Below, in pieces: positions 24,216 to 36,200 of a stretch of 64,000 nt of DNA. This DNA comes from Tanypteryx hageni (taxonomy: Eukaryota > Arthropoda > Insecta > Odonata > Petaluridae). The position numbers were made by a program, and so were the translations under genes. The notes beneath the pieces are model-generated. The model was not told the DNA's origin. It saw only the letters and a program-made list of their open reading frames with translations, and made no database searches. How positions within the stretch are numbered: position 1 is the stretch's first letter; each line of letters starts with the position of its first letter. The stretch is from NCBI GenBank assembly GCA_028673005.1, contig CM054115.1, forward strand, positions 57,871,407-57,935,406, read 5' to 3'.

Positions 24216-24538
24216 CAGGCATGTCAAACTCAAGGATGCATAAAGGTGGCATTGAAGCGACGTATGTGATAGAAGCATTAAGATTACAGTTGTTTAATCA
24301 GGGCCAGAGTCGGCAAAATAGACTTTTTCCAGAAGATTTGAAGTCTGTTATGCAATTAAGAACAATAATTTAAAAAATGCTATATATTTTACTTCAAAAA
24401 CTGAAAAAAATCTCGTCTCCTTTTCACTTTAATGGAATACTTATTTAAAATTTCGAACGATTCAGTTGAGACAAAAATTAGCATTTGGATCGCAGTAAGG
24501 CGGAAAAAGGGCCGCATTGCGCCAGTTTGACTTGCCTG
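24216..24538. mobile_element. hAT-type MITE, 323 bp
   Basis: The left end is CAGGCATGTCAAACTCAAGG and the right, reverse-complemented, is CAGGCAAGTCAAACTGGCG. The flanking octamers TCTTAAGG and CATTAAAG match at 5 of 8 positions, so the target duplication is only suggestive. It is non-coding. Confidence 0.65.
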
Positions 24539-24742
24539 CATTAAAGTGACCACCGATGATTTTCATGAAGACTACGGTAGTTAAGATCATGTGAGCAACG
24601 ATGCGTGGAAACGCGAATATTTTCATAAAATTTAAAGCAGGCGTCCGAATCGGTCAATTTCCTGTCATATTAACAAATTGTAGCGATAGCTCGTATGTTA
24701 TCGTGATGCTGCCGTGCAGCGAGGAGACCTTGCTCGTGGGCG

Positions 24743-24897
24743 CAAAGCCAGATTAAGAAAATCAGGAGCCCTGGCGCACAATTTTTCGTAGACCATCACC
24801 ACACAATCCCACCAAGTGTCCAGGACCTCCGTTGGGCCCCTCTACTCACGGGGCCCTGGTGCAACTGCGCCACTGCACTCCGGTTAATCCGGCATTG
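24743..24897. mobile_element. hAT-type MITE, 155 bp, with target duplication
   Basis: The left end is CAAAGCCAGATTAAG and the right, reverse-complemented, is CAATGCCGGATTAAC. The flanking octamers CGTGGGCG and CGTGGACG agree at 7 of 8 positions. The interior is GC-rich (GGGGCCCTGGTGCAA), typical of this group of small hAT elements. Confidence 0.75.
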
Positions 24898-26659
24898 CGT
24901 GGACGAATAAAAAAATCGTGGAAATTCTCTTCTTTTTTGTTTTCACGAAATGCAGCATAGATTTTTTGCTTCAACAGTTTTGCCGCTGGCCTACTTGCTT
25001 CAGCACCCTTCTTTTCTCAGTTTTTACGATTGATAACCACTCTCTCCGACAAGTTTTTGGAATCCCAATAATGTACCTTCAAAGTGAATTGCCTTGAGAG
25101 GAAGGAAAGGGCCAAGTCCTTCCATCAGCGGGCATTGATCTCCTGTTAACACCAGGCATCGGAATAATCTATTTGTATACACAACTTCAATACCACTTTA
25201 ATATTAATTAAAATGAGTAATAAAGAATTACCAGCGGAAATGAGCGAAAACTGGGTAAGTTATCTTTACAGCTATCCTTAAAATATTCTTTGAAAGTAAG
25301 TGGCGAAGCTGCTAATAATTAAGATTTGCATTTAAAAAAAATTTAATCGAGATTTTAATGCGAAAATCTTTCACTGAAGCCGAGAAACATTGTCGTGATT
25401 GTATTTGGGGCTGTTAGAATTGAAAAAATGGAGTACCTGCTAAGAAGGGGAGTATCTATCGGAATTTATTTTTCATTAATAAGACAAAACGGAGAGTGGA
25501 CTCCGCCAGAATATTTTTTAACTTATAAAAATAGGCGTCAGTGTCGTAGGTTAGGGCAAGCGGCATGGGAAATGTGAAAAAGATCTACAAATACGAGCTG
25601 CAGAGAGAATCCGCCCCGGGCGACAAACTGAAAGCGATAATCGTCCCCCAGAGGAGTTGAATGCAACGCGTTAAATTATTTGTTTTTTAAGCTGAAGCTG
25701 TGAAAAGCAAACAAATATTATAGTTATTCGGCAGTTTTCTTTTAATTCATTATATCAAGGCAAACACTTTCATTTTACTGGGTAGATATCGTGTGAATTT
25801 CCCATAGCTTTATGGAGGAAGCGTCGTGGTTTATGCCTGCCATTAATGAAATGCATTTTTAAAACATTTGGCAACGTTGCTGAACAAATAATAATCTGCC
25901 CGCTATAAATCTCGGAAGGATACATTTTCTCTTATAATCTCCATAGTTTTAGGATATAAATTCCTGGAAAATGTTTATATATCGTTTATTCTTTTCTAGA
26001 ACAATCTAAGAAGAAATTGACACTCAATCGAATGCATGAATTAAATTGAAATTGTAATAACTTAAGGAAAACATTTTCACATAAATTGACGATTTTAGAG
26101 AGAACGAGAATTAAAAAGGTAAGAACATAATATCTTAATAATTATATATTGCCCCGCACTCTGAAAAATTTGCTTATAAGCGTTCGGAACAATTATTATG
26201 ATAATAATAGTTCTTAGAGAGTATCAATTAACCAGTTCATAAGAAATAAATCAATTTCCTATATAAAATCAAACAACTTTTACAGCAATTAGGATTTCCG
26301 TTTCCTGATGGAAACGCTCAAGTATAATTCGAAAATTGCTGATCAACAGGTTCTGTGCGCATTTTTTTACTGATGATAAAATATAAATGCGCCTGATATA
26401 AAAATGCTAAATAAAAGGTTTTGCTAACTAAAATTGTTTTTAATCGATTAGAAGACTAAATATTTTAAACAAATTTCATAATCGTCGATCAATTTTTTAT
26501 CGGTATAGTTTTTGGCTTCTGAATTTCATTTGTTATTGAAATTGATGGAATAAAGCGATCTGAAGATCCTATGCAGACAGGCATAAGCTGCAATGTTGGC
26601 AAAATTTTCTAGCTTGGCCAACCAAGAAAACACCCGCGATCAGAAACGAGAAAAACTTA
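24898..26659. other. Intergenic, no gene recognised
   Basis: AT-rich sequence upstream of the chitin deacetylase gene. A 14-codon ATG frame at 25213-25254 ends at a good donor (CTGG/GTAAGT) but has no recognisable protein signature, so I do not call it. Confidence 0.5.
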
Positions 26660-26745
26660 TCTGCTACGATAGATCAGTGGTAGAATATCCGCCCGGCAAG
26701 TAAAAGACCAGGCTTCGTGAAAGATCAGGGTTCGTTCATAGCAGA
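26660..26745 (+). ncRNA. tRNA-like sequence (pseudogene or SINE head)
   Basis: The ends TCTGCTA and TAGCAGA form a perfect 7-bp acceptor-like stem. A D-arm-like stretch GATCAGTGGTAGAATATC fits an A-box, and GGGTTCGTTC approximates a B-box. The 86-base length is slightly long. I could not fold a standard anticodon arm or a canonical T-stem, so no isotype is assigned. Most likely it is a degenerate tRNA or tRNA-derived repeat. Confidence 0.4.
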
Positions 26746-26839
26746 CTTTTTTCTCGTTTCAAAAATATTCATGTGTGTTGCATAAAATTTTAATTGCAAT
26801 AGGGAGTGGTTTTGCTACTCCTTCAAAAATATTTAATAT

Positions 26840-26882
26840 CTGCTGCTGCACCGCGGTGATTCTGCAGCGGGTGAGTTCTCGA
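26840..26882 (+). pseudogene. Stray duplicate of chitin deacetylase exon 1 3' end plus donor
   Basis: These 43 bases match 27308-27350 with one difference. They cover the end of the signal-peptide exon (leucine run, HRGDSAAG), the GTGAGT donor and the first intron bases. The copy lies 468 bases upstream of the real exon in the same orientation. Weaker similarity continues into the intron (TTTTTTCTGTAAATGTTACCA against TTTTTTCTAATCATTACCA). In the deacetylase frame the copy is preceded immediately by a TAA, and there is no ATG, so it cannot serve as a coding first exon as it stands. Confidence 0.75.
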
Positions 26883-27189
26883 AGTTTTTTCTGTAAATGT
26901 TACCACGGCTTCACTTTCTTTGGTGTTCTCAGCCATACTTTTATGTTATTTCTAGATGAACCCCTTTCCTGATCTTGTTGATTGTGCACTGAATGCCATG
27001 ATCTAATATTTCGGATAAAAGGTAACCCAAATAAAGGATACCTGAAGCTTAAATGATATAGCATAACTTATATGAAATGTCTTTAAAAAATATTTAATTT
27101 TCTTGTACTAGACTTTTTCATCTGGAAATGCCCTTCCTAAAGAGATTCTCTAAACCACCACCAGAGATTGCCACCATCAACGGTCCTCA

Positions 27190-27198
27190 TATATAAAG
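27190..27198 (+). promoter_or_regulatory. TATA box, chitin deacetylase gene
   Basis: TATATAAAG lies 74 bases before the exon 1 ATG. This spacing fits a short 5' untranslated leader and a TATA-driven, developmentally timed cuticle gene. No clear TCAGT initiator was seen at the expected +30 position. Confidence 0.55.
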
Positions 27199-27271
27199 GG
27201 AGATCTTCCCACTCCTGTGTAGGACAGATTCGGATGCTTCCAGTGAAAGCAGCAGGTGCATTAAGAAAGCC

Positions 27272-30200
27272 ATGAAGCTGTCGTGTGTCGGAATCTCCTT
27301 TCTATTACTGCTGCTACACCGCGGTGATTCTGCAGCGGGTGAGTTCTCGATTTTTTTTCTAATCATTACCAATATGATCGCTCAAACGTATGTCTATTTA
27401 TATTGTTTTTTTTTACAACGCCAATTTCAAGTTTCTTTTTTTATCGGAAGTCCCCATTAATGTCCGCTCGTGTGTCAAACGCGCTATCCTCAACCTTCCC
27501 TCTTAACGACCTCGAAGTTCCTCTCCGGCCGGATTACTTTCTCCACTTCATCCTCATTCTCAGACAACATCTGCAAAACCTCCCTGTACCATTTCCTAGA
27601 CCTTGGCAGCTTGGCCTCTTACATTCGGTACCCTTGTTTTCTGGGTTTGTGGAGCATCGGTAAAGACCCTGAGGGCCCCTTCCAGTTTCTTATCCGTCTC
27701 TTTCTCTCTCCGAAAAAAGAAAACTTACTGTCGCTTTCCTTTCCGTAGCATCTAGTTCAGATTCGCATTTTTTTGATCCATCATCGTCGACATGGCGACA
27801 TCAAGCGATTTATTTCGTGTTAATTAATGACGATTCTCTTCCGTACAATAAAGGCACGGTCGTTGCACCGTTACTCCAAATTGAAATTAAGTGGGACAGT
27901 CTTTACGTGCGCGCCTCATTGACCTCGAATATCTTTATACGATGTCTCCGTCCAGATGCCTCGCTCCTCACACCATAAATATATAAAATGGGTTATTTAC
28001 TCATTTATTATGAGTGTTAAAGATGATTTTTTTAACACAACCGGGATTTCTTTGACAGCCCATCGCGGGTCTGGTCACCGTAAAAGAAACGATTAGTTTT
28101 TGTTTTGAAATCCCCGCTTTCTCTCTATCGTCTTAAACCGTGGTCACGGTCATGTTTTATGCACTTTCTAGGGCGTAACCTTTTATTCTTTCCGTAGTTT
28201 TAGGGAACTACCAGGCAAATGAAAATTATCAGTCTGAACTTGATGCGCCGCAGCTTTCCGAACTATATAACAATGCTTACAACCGAAATTACACCAGACA
28301 GAATACCAATTCTGTATGGGGCCGCGGACCGAAAAGACCGACCAGAATCCCATGTCTGGTGGAAGACAAATTCTATAGGAACCCAAACCGCAAAGCAAGT
28401 CGCGTTTGGTCCAATACTGTATGTTCCAAGTACTACTTATGCCTAGGTATGTATCGCATTCGTTTTGTTCATGGTGATATTTATAACAATTTGATAGCCT
28501 TCATGTTTTTATGTAGGATTCATAATCTTACTAGCATTTTTTGTCCAACAAAAATGAATGAGAGAGTGTCTATTTTTGTAAATATCTTTGACAATTTTAG
28601 TTTATTAATTTTTTTCAAGATGGGGAGGTTTTTGAATTTAGGTGTTCGACAGGACTGCTTTTTGATATTAATCGCCAAATATGTGATTTCAAGTTCAATG
28701 TTGACAACTGCCACATTACTGCAGGTAAATGATTAATTTATTCAGGCATGAATAGCTATTAGACATTTATTATAGTTAATACTGTTAAAATGCACAAAGC
28801 TTTTTTACTATTTTATAATAATATAATTAAACTAAACATTTTTAATGCCACTTACTTTTATAATCAATACACACTGGTGTTATTAAGAGGTATTTCAAGT
28901 ATACTAGCATACATTTTACATTTATCTAACAAACCAAAAATAATTACATTGATTCAGAGGTTAAATCACCAAGGCCTCTTCTGGATAAAGCAGAATGTCC
29001 CAACGAAGATGAGTTGGGTTGTGCTGATGGTACCTGTTTACCACGTGACATGTTCTGTGATGGTACACCAGAATGTGATGACAACTCAGATGAAGGATGG
29101 TGTGGTTTGTAACTTTATTTTTATCAATTAAATGATGCAGTTGAATTGAACAGGGAAGACCTGAAGAATCTTGTGCTGAAATTACAAGTCGTTGATTCAG
29201 ATGTAACGCATAGTAAATTTTAGAAGATATTTTTAAAATTCTCATTCTCAGATCTTTGGCAAATATTTTAATTATATCTTGATAATTTTTATTTTCTTTG
29301 TTTTCATAAGATATTGAAAATGATCCAAATGCTGCTACTCCTTGCAATCCTTTAACATGCAAGTTGCCTGACTGTTTCTGCTCCATTGATGGAACAGCTG
29401 TCCCTGGAAATTTATTGCCAAGTCAGGTAAAGGACATTTTTTTATTTATGTAATGCCGAAAGAGAGGGTAATTAATTATTGGAATAATTGACAAAATTAC
29501 TTATATAAACTCAAAAAAACAATGGCCTTCTCTTACATAAATTGAAATTCATCTGATCCGATAATACTTAATTAACATTATTAAAATACCATCTATTTTT
29601 TGTTTCAATGGTAAATAATTGGTAGATTTTAGCAAAGGTTGCATCATAATGTATCTAAAAATCATAGAATTTGCCACTCAGTGGCATATTCACATACTGC
29701 AGTGAAACCTGTGAAAGGCGGAACCACAAGGGACCGGCCCATTTTTCTGCCTTTCGCAGGTTTTCCGCCTCATACAGGTTTACATAATTTAGGCAACTTT
29801 TTCTTTATGGTAGGGTTTAATTAGAAAATATGTTTTTCTAAGTCTTAATGGAAATAAATGATTTAAAATCACAACAAATGAGAACATAAACTTGAAATTG
29901 CATGCATGCAAAATCCTGAATTTATTAAAAAAATAACAAATAATCTTCTGATAATAATACACATAGATTATTTAATACCCAAAAATTTACAATAAAAAAT
30001 AGAAAAAATTAATGAAACCTATTTCAAGAAACTGTCCAATTTCAGTTGTTATGTTTTTTCTGGGATTTCCTTAAACAATTAAAAGAAAACCTTAACTCTA
30101 CATCCTTGTCGTAAAACTCATTTTCACCCTTCATTTTAGCATAAAGTTTTAACGCATTAATGTAATCTAAAACTTGTGATGTTGTTGGTGTTTCTAGTTC

Positions 30201-33200
30201 TTCACAATCCTTCTCACTCTGTTCATCATCTGATTTACCAACAGTATCATTGATCTGAGATTCCACCACAGCTTTTAAGTAGATTCCGTCAATTTCTGAC
30301 AACATTTTCATCAATATTTACAAAATCTCCTCAATCAAATTTTGAACATCTAGATAATCATTATCACTAACAACTCCACAATCAATGTCATCATCAAAAA
30401 TGAAGCCACAGTTTTTAAAACACTTCTTTATGCATGCCTCTTGTACCAACCTCACTGCGCGACTGAGAAAGGTGACTGCCTCTAACACATGAATTTTTAC
30501 TGTCAAGTCCGATGCTTTCTTACATTTTTCCATGTTTAAGATAAGATGCTTCATCATCAGTTTCCTGTAATTAATTTTTACATTTTGTATAATGCCATTG
30601 TGCAATGGCTGCAGAACTGATGTTGTGTAAGGGGGGAGAAAGACTAATCGAATATTCGAGAGTTGATTTTTTGGGTGGCAAGTTGCATTATCTAGAAAAA
30701 GAAGAATATTCCTTTTTTCCTTTTCCATTTTTTTATTCAGTTTGTTCAAAAATTCCTCAAATATAGCACTTGTCATCCACGCTTTCATATTCGCTTTCCA
30801 TTTTACAGGAAGGCAATTCTTCTTCAAATTTTTGAAACATCTTGGGTTTTCGCTTTTACCTTTCACTATTGGTTTTTCTAATTTCCCGTCAGCAAAAGCT
30901 ACCGAAAGTACAGTTAAACGTACTTTTGAATGATGACCTCGGGAACACCTTTCTCCTTTCATTTGCAAGGTTTTATTAGGCAGAGCTCTAAAAAATAAAG
31001 CTGTTTCGTCAGCACTTGCAATGTCTTTCGGGCTGTAGTGGCATAATATTTCTTTTAATCTATCATACCAACTTTCAATCGCATTTTTGTCAATATCATT
31101 TGCTTCCCCACAGGAAACATTAAATGTAATATTATGTCTTTTCCAAAAGCTTTGCAACCATCCGTTTGACTCAGAAAAGGAATCTTGTTTTAGTATTGCT
31201 AGTATTTTCTTTTGCTTTTTGTTGCAGAATTGGGCCAGAAATAGGAATTTTTTTGCCCTGGCTGCTGAAAACCGCTCTAACAAAATGTTTTTTTAGTTCA
31301 GTATAATTTGCATCCCTTTCTTTCTTTTTGACTAAATCGTTTTTTTTTACTCGATAAATATTTTTCCATTATTTTATCCTTTTGTTTGATGATATTGTAA
31401 ATTTGCATCTTTCCTCATTTAAAATGACCAGTCACTTCCTTAACACTCTTTTTTTCCTCACTGACCATTTTAATTACATTAGATTTAATTTTTTATCCAT
31501 CGATCCGAAATAAATGACATTTTTCTATAAAACCACTTCTACAAAAACCACTGTTAATTGAATGTATTTTTCCATAGAACTTTCCAATAAATGTAATGAA
31601 TAGGTATTACAGTTGATTGTTGTTTATCCAAAATTTTGAAATGGTGCAAGAGGTGAGCTGAACACCACACAAGGGATCTCTTGGACGCCAAAACACACGT
31701 CGGGTTTCAAAAAAATTCAATAGAAAATCACAAAAATAAGGAATACCCAAAACATTGATGCAAACATGTAGGACGTCAACCAGAGACTAACTTTGCTCTA
31801 CATAAACCGAAATGCTTGCGCATTGGCACCAGAATTTCGGTTTTTCCCAAAGGTCATCGTACATATTAGGGATTCCAGGAACTTCTCTTGGACTGAAAAC
31901 GACATTGAAGGGTCAATTCTACAGCAACTGCATGTGTGTAGGGACCTTATCTTCCCAGAAGAGATGGAGTGGCCATAGATAAAGAAACGGCACCACCCAG
32001 AGGGGTGGTGAATTACCCTCTGCCACCTCCTGCTGACACCCATTATCCCTGGTTTTCCCAACCTTACCAGATGGGACAAAGGATCTTTCTAACAAAAGAA
32101 GACTAGCACCATCCATGGTCTGTGAACAAACCCAAACCCTACCCAGAAGAACTGAGAACGTGTCTTCAAGATTTTCTTTCCGCCTTTCACAGGTTCAAAT
32201 TGTACTTATTAATACAAGATTTACAAGAAAAATACTTTCCGTTCACGTCTCGCAGGTTCCACCTTACAGAGAGAGATTCCTGTGAAAAACGGCATCATTA
32301 TGCAGTAGGATTTCTAAGTTTCTGCCTTTGGCAGGATTCTGCCTTACACAGATTCTGCCTCTTGCAGGCTTTACTATATAAGTGCAAAGATGATGCAGTT
32401 ATTCATGTATTTTTGGGTGATGATAGAAAGATGTGATATTGAAACTACAGTTGAATTTAGTTATAACAGGAACTCCTAATCAGATCTTTGTTTATTAATT
32501 TAATAATTGTTTATGGTAGAATGGACATTTATGAGCACAATTTTGCATTGAATTGTTGCTGTTTAAGACCTGTGACTTCAAACACTTGTAATATGTGTTA
32601 TATCAGTCCTTGTTATAACTGAATCCCACTGAAAATAGATTTCTGTAAAAAACTGAATATAATACGTTGTGTTATCCTAAAACCTATCAGTTTTTAAGCA
32701 AAAATTCATCCTTGCTAATATTAAAAATGTTATTTTTAAACCTAAACTCATTTCTGCAGAGCTTTTATATTGGTGTATTTATGTGGATAGAAGTGAAACT
32801 TTTTGCTTATTTATTTCAGATCCCTCAAATGATTATCATCACATTTGATGATGCTGTCAATGCAGATAATTGGGATATATTCCAAGAGAAGCTATTTCCA
32901 TCGCAAACTCCTATATCAACTGATGCTCCTCCCTCTAATGGAGCACCAGTTCTGGTGAGCATTGGAACTTCCTCATTTAAACAGCCAGAAAGGGTGAATC
33001 CCAATGGATGTCCCATTCGTGCAACATTCTTCATTTCTCATCAATACACTAATTATCAACAAGTGCAGAAACTCTGGAATCAGGGCCATGAAATTGCTGT
33101 ACATTCCATCACGTGAGATTTTTTAAAATTATACTCTTAAGTGAAAATTCCATTATCATATGAGTTACAATTCCTTTAAATATTTCCTCATTTATTTGAG

Positions 33201-36200
33201 AAGATTTTTAAAATTTATTAATCAGTAGATCATATTAAATTTTGATGCATTTCATTACTTCTAGGACTAATTTAGTTATAGATAAACATCCTCCTTCCTT
33301 GAATGTTAGATAAAAATAACTGAAAATTAATTCAAGATCTATCGCTAATATGGCAATATAATAGTATAATAAAGAATTAATTTAAATTGAAGCAAGATTT
33401 TTAAAATCATGTTTTTATTTTATCCTTAGCCATCGAGAACCTGAACAATGGTGGAGTAACAATGCCACAGTTGAAGATTGGTTTGATGAAATGGTTGGGC
33501 AGGCAAACATCATAAACCGTTTTTCAAACGTTCGGATGGAGGATATTAGAGGTATTTTAAACATTTCATCCATGGCTAAAAATTTAAGTTATTTTAATGC
33601 AATATCCTGGCAGAAGTCAGGTCCATAGTTTGAAGGCATGTCATTTTCATAGAATAAGAGTATCAAAACGCTTTAAATTACCTAGTATCTTTTAATTAAC
33701 ATTAAATGGTATATAACATGGTTTTGTTAATTAAGCATGAATGACTTTTTAAGTTGAGTTAAAAAAACCTTAATTTGGTGGGACTAATGTTCCTCAGGTT
33801 ATATTGTATTGTGTTAGTTTTTCAAAAAGTATCTACTTTTAAAGTAAATTAATAGTAAATGCCATAATAAAAAGTTATAATTTGACCGTTATTAGGATAG
33901 ATATCCCTTTAAATGAATATAAAAATGTAACCATACAGTAGTCCCCTATGTGACATTTGTTATATGTTGGAATAGGCCACATTCAGCAAAACCACACTGT
34001 GATGTTTGCCCAAATCAGAACCGTGTGCAAATGAATTTTCTGGGAATTGGATAATTAAGTGCATCACTTATGTAACCATGCACAATCAAATCCATGTTGG
34101 AGGAAAATGCACTGGACAACGGTTTACGGTGTACTTCAAAATTAAAATAAAAAGCTACTTTGAATCTATTTTGGGTGTAATAAAGAAATACATGTTTAGC
34201 AATGGTAGATTTATAGATTTATTTTGAAACATTATGATGTAGATTTTTCCTTTTTTTCAAACCAAGTTTTTAGTAATTGTTTGAGCAACTTATTCATTCT
34301 GTTGAGTATGCACTTTCATTTGTTCATTTTGTTTTATTTTATTTTTAGAGAAACTTATGTGATATTTTCAGAAATTCATACTTATTTGAATGGCATATAT
34401 TTTTAACTCAGCAAATTTAAATTATGGCAATATAATGTTCTTGTTTAAAACAGGTCTACGCGTCCCTTTCCTTCGTGTTGGTTGGAATCGCCAATTCTCT
34501 ATGATGCGTGAATTTGGATTTGTGTATGATGCCTCAATTGCTGCCCCCTTCTCAGATCCTCCCCTGTGGCCATACACTCTTGATCACAGGATGCCTCATG
34601 CATGTGTTGGTGGCAGCGGCAATCAGCGTTGTCCTACAAGACCTCAGCCAGGCATCTGGGAGATGGTCATGAACCAGATTGAGGCTGAGGTATGGTCATA
34701 TATGTTATAACCAGCACTTTTCTTCTGGCAGTATGTAAGATTATGCAGTACAGGTGCCTTTTTAAATCAAAAAATCCTTTATTTAAAAATAAAATAATTA
34801 ATTTCTTTTCTTGGAAAAACACTTAATTGAAAAATGTTTAAAAAAGCATTAAAAGATTAGTAAATTTGACGGTTTTCAAAATATTTCCTCATGTCAAATC
34901 TGAGTATTGTTACTTTTTTTAGAAAAAAAGTGCAGTTAAGATATTAGTACTCTCTCTCTCTCTTGTTTAATGCTTGTCACTGGAATTTACCATAGGATAT
35001 CAAGAATAATATTAAATAATGCATTCTTAAATTTTAGGCAAAGTTTTATCACTAGTTTCCTAGTTGTATTCAATTCTTTCATTTCCATTGAATTTCATCA
35101 TCCTACTAGCGATTGTTTTCTGTTATTTAAATTATAATCATATCTAAGTCTTTGCCTGTTTTAATATGCTGATTTAACCCTAGAGTGGTAATGTGACTCA
35201 CACATTTCCGAAAGATGAGTCTAATGCTGTTTGTGTTCAAACACACTTTCCCCTCCCTTAGCAGTGATTCCTCTAGTTAGTTATCTACTAGATACTGTCA
35301 AAGGAGCAAAATGTTATTTTTCTCTGTTCACTGTTACCGGCTACAATTTATGCAAGAGTTGAACAAGGGGTTGACGTGCCAATGGCAAAAAGCAGACTCA
35401 GTTTGACAAACTTAAGTAATAATCTGAAAGCTATGATTTGCAAAGCCTTAGGAGAGGCTCCTGAAACACATCAAGTGACAGAGTGACAAATATCAGTAAA
35501 GTATTGTCATTTGTGCCATTATGCCAAGAGAAGGAAAACCTCCACTCTCTGCATACATAGCAAGAAGCCTATCTAAAAGATATTGTGCTCAAATTGTTAA
35601 TTTACACATTTCTAACATTTACTGCATTTTTGCATTAATTAAAATCATTTTAAAAGTTCTAAATGACATTTCCTTATTTCAAGTTTAAGTGAGTCAAATT
35701 GACGTGGCATTACCAATAAGGGCCTAAAAAATGGCATTGCCATTCTAGGGTTAAAACTTACATGATTATTGGAATTAGAGATTAAGAATTGCTTATGCAG
35801 TTTACTAAAAAAAGATTTTTTGGATGTTTTGGCTTTGTAGGATTACATTAATTTCATATTGAATTATCAAATGAAGAGCTATAGTAACATATGATTCAAA
35901 TCATTAGAGGATTGTTAGAGTATGTATTATAAATTTTCTTAATTTTTATGAATATATTGCTATTTGAATTGAAATTTTCAATGTTTCAGGGTTACAAATG
36001 TGCCATGGTGGATAGCTGCCCACAGCATCTCACTGGCAAGGAGATATACAATGCACTGATTCGTAATTTTCACCGGCATTATGACTCCAATAGAGCACCC
36101 TATGGGTTATATTTTCATAGTACATGGTTCAAAAAGCCAGAATTTCTCACAGCTTTCCAGGTGAATATTGATGTTTGAGGTTTTTATTTATTCTTTGGTT

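Noticed and set aside
25213..25254. Short ATG frame ending at a good donor (CTGG/GTAAGT)
   Set aside because: Only 14 codons with no recognisable motif and no matching downstream exon; such matches are expected by chance in this length of sequence.
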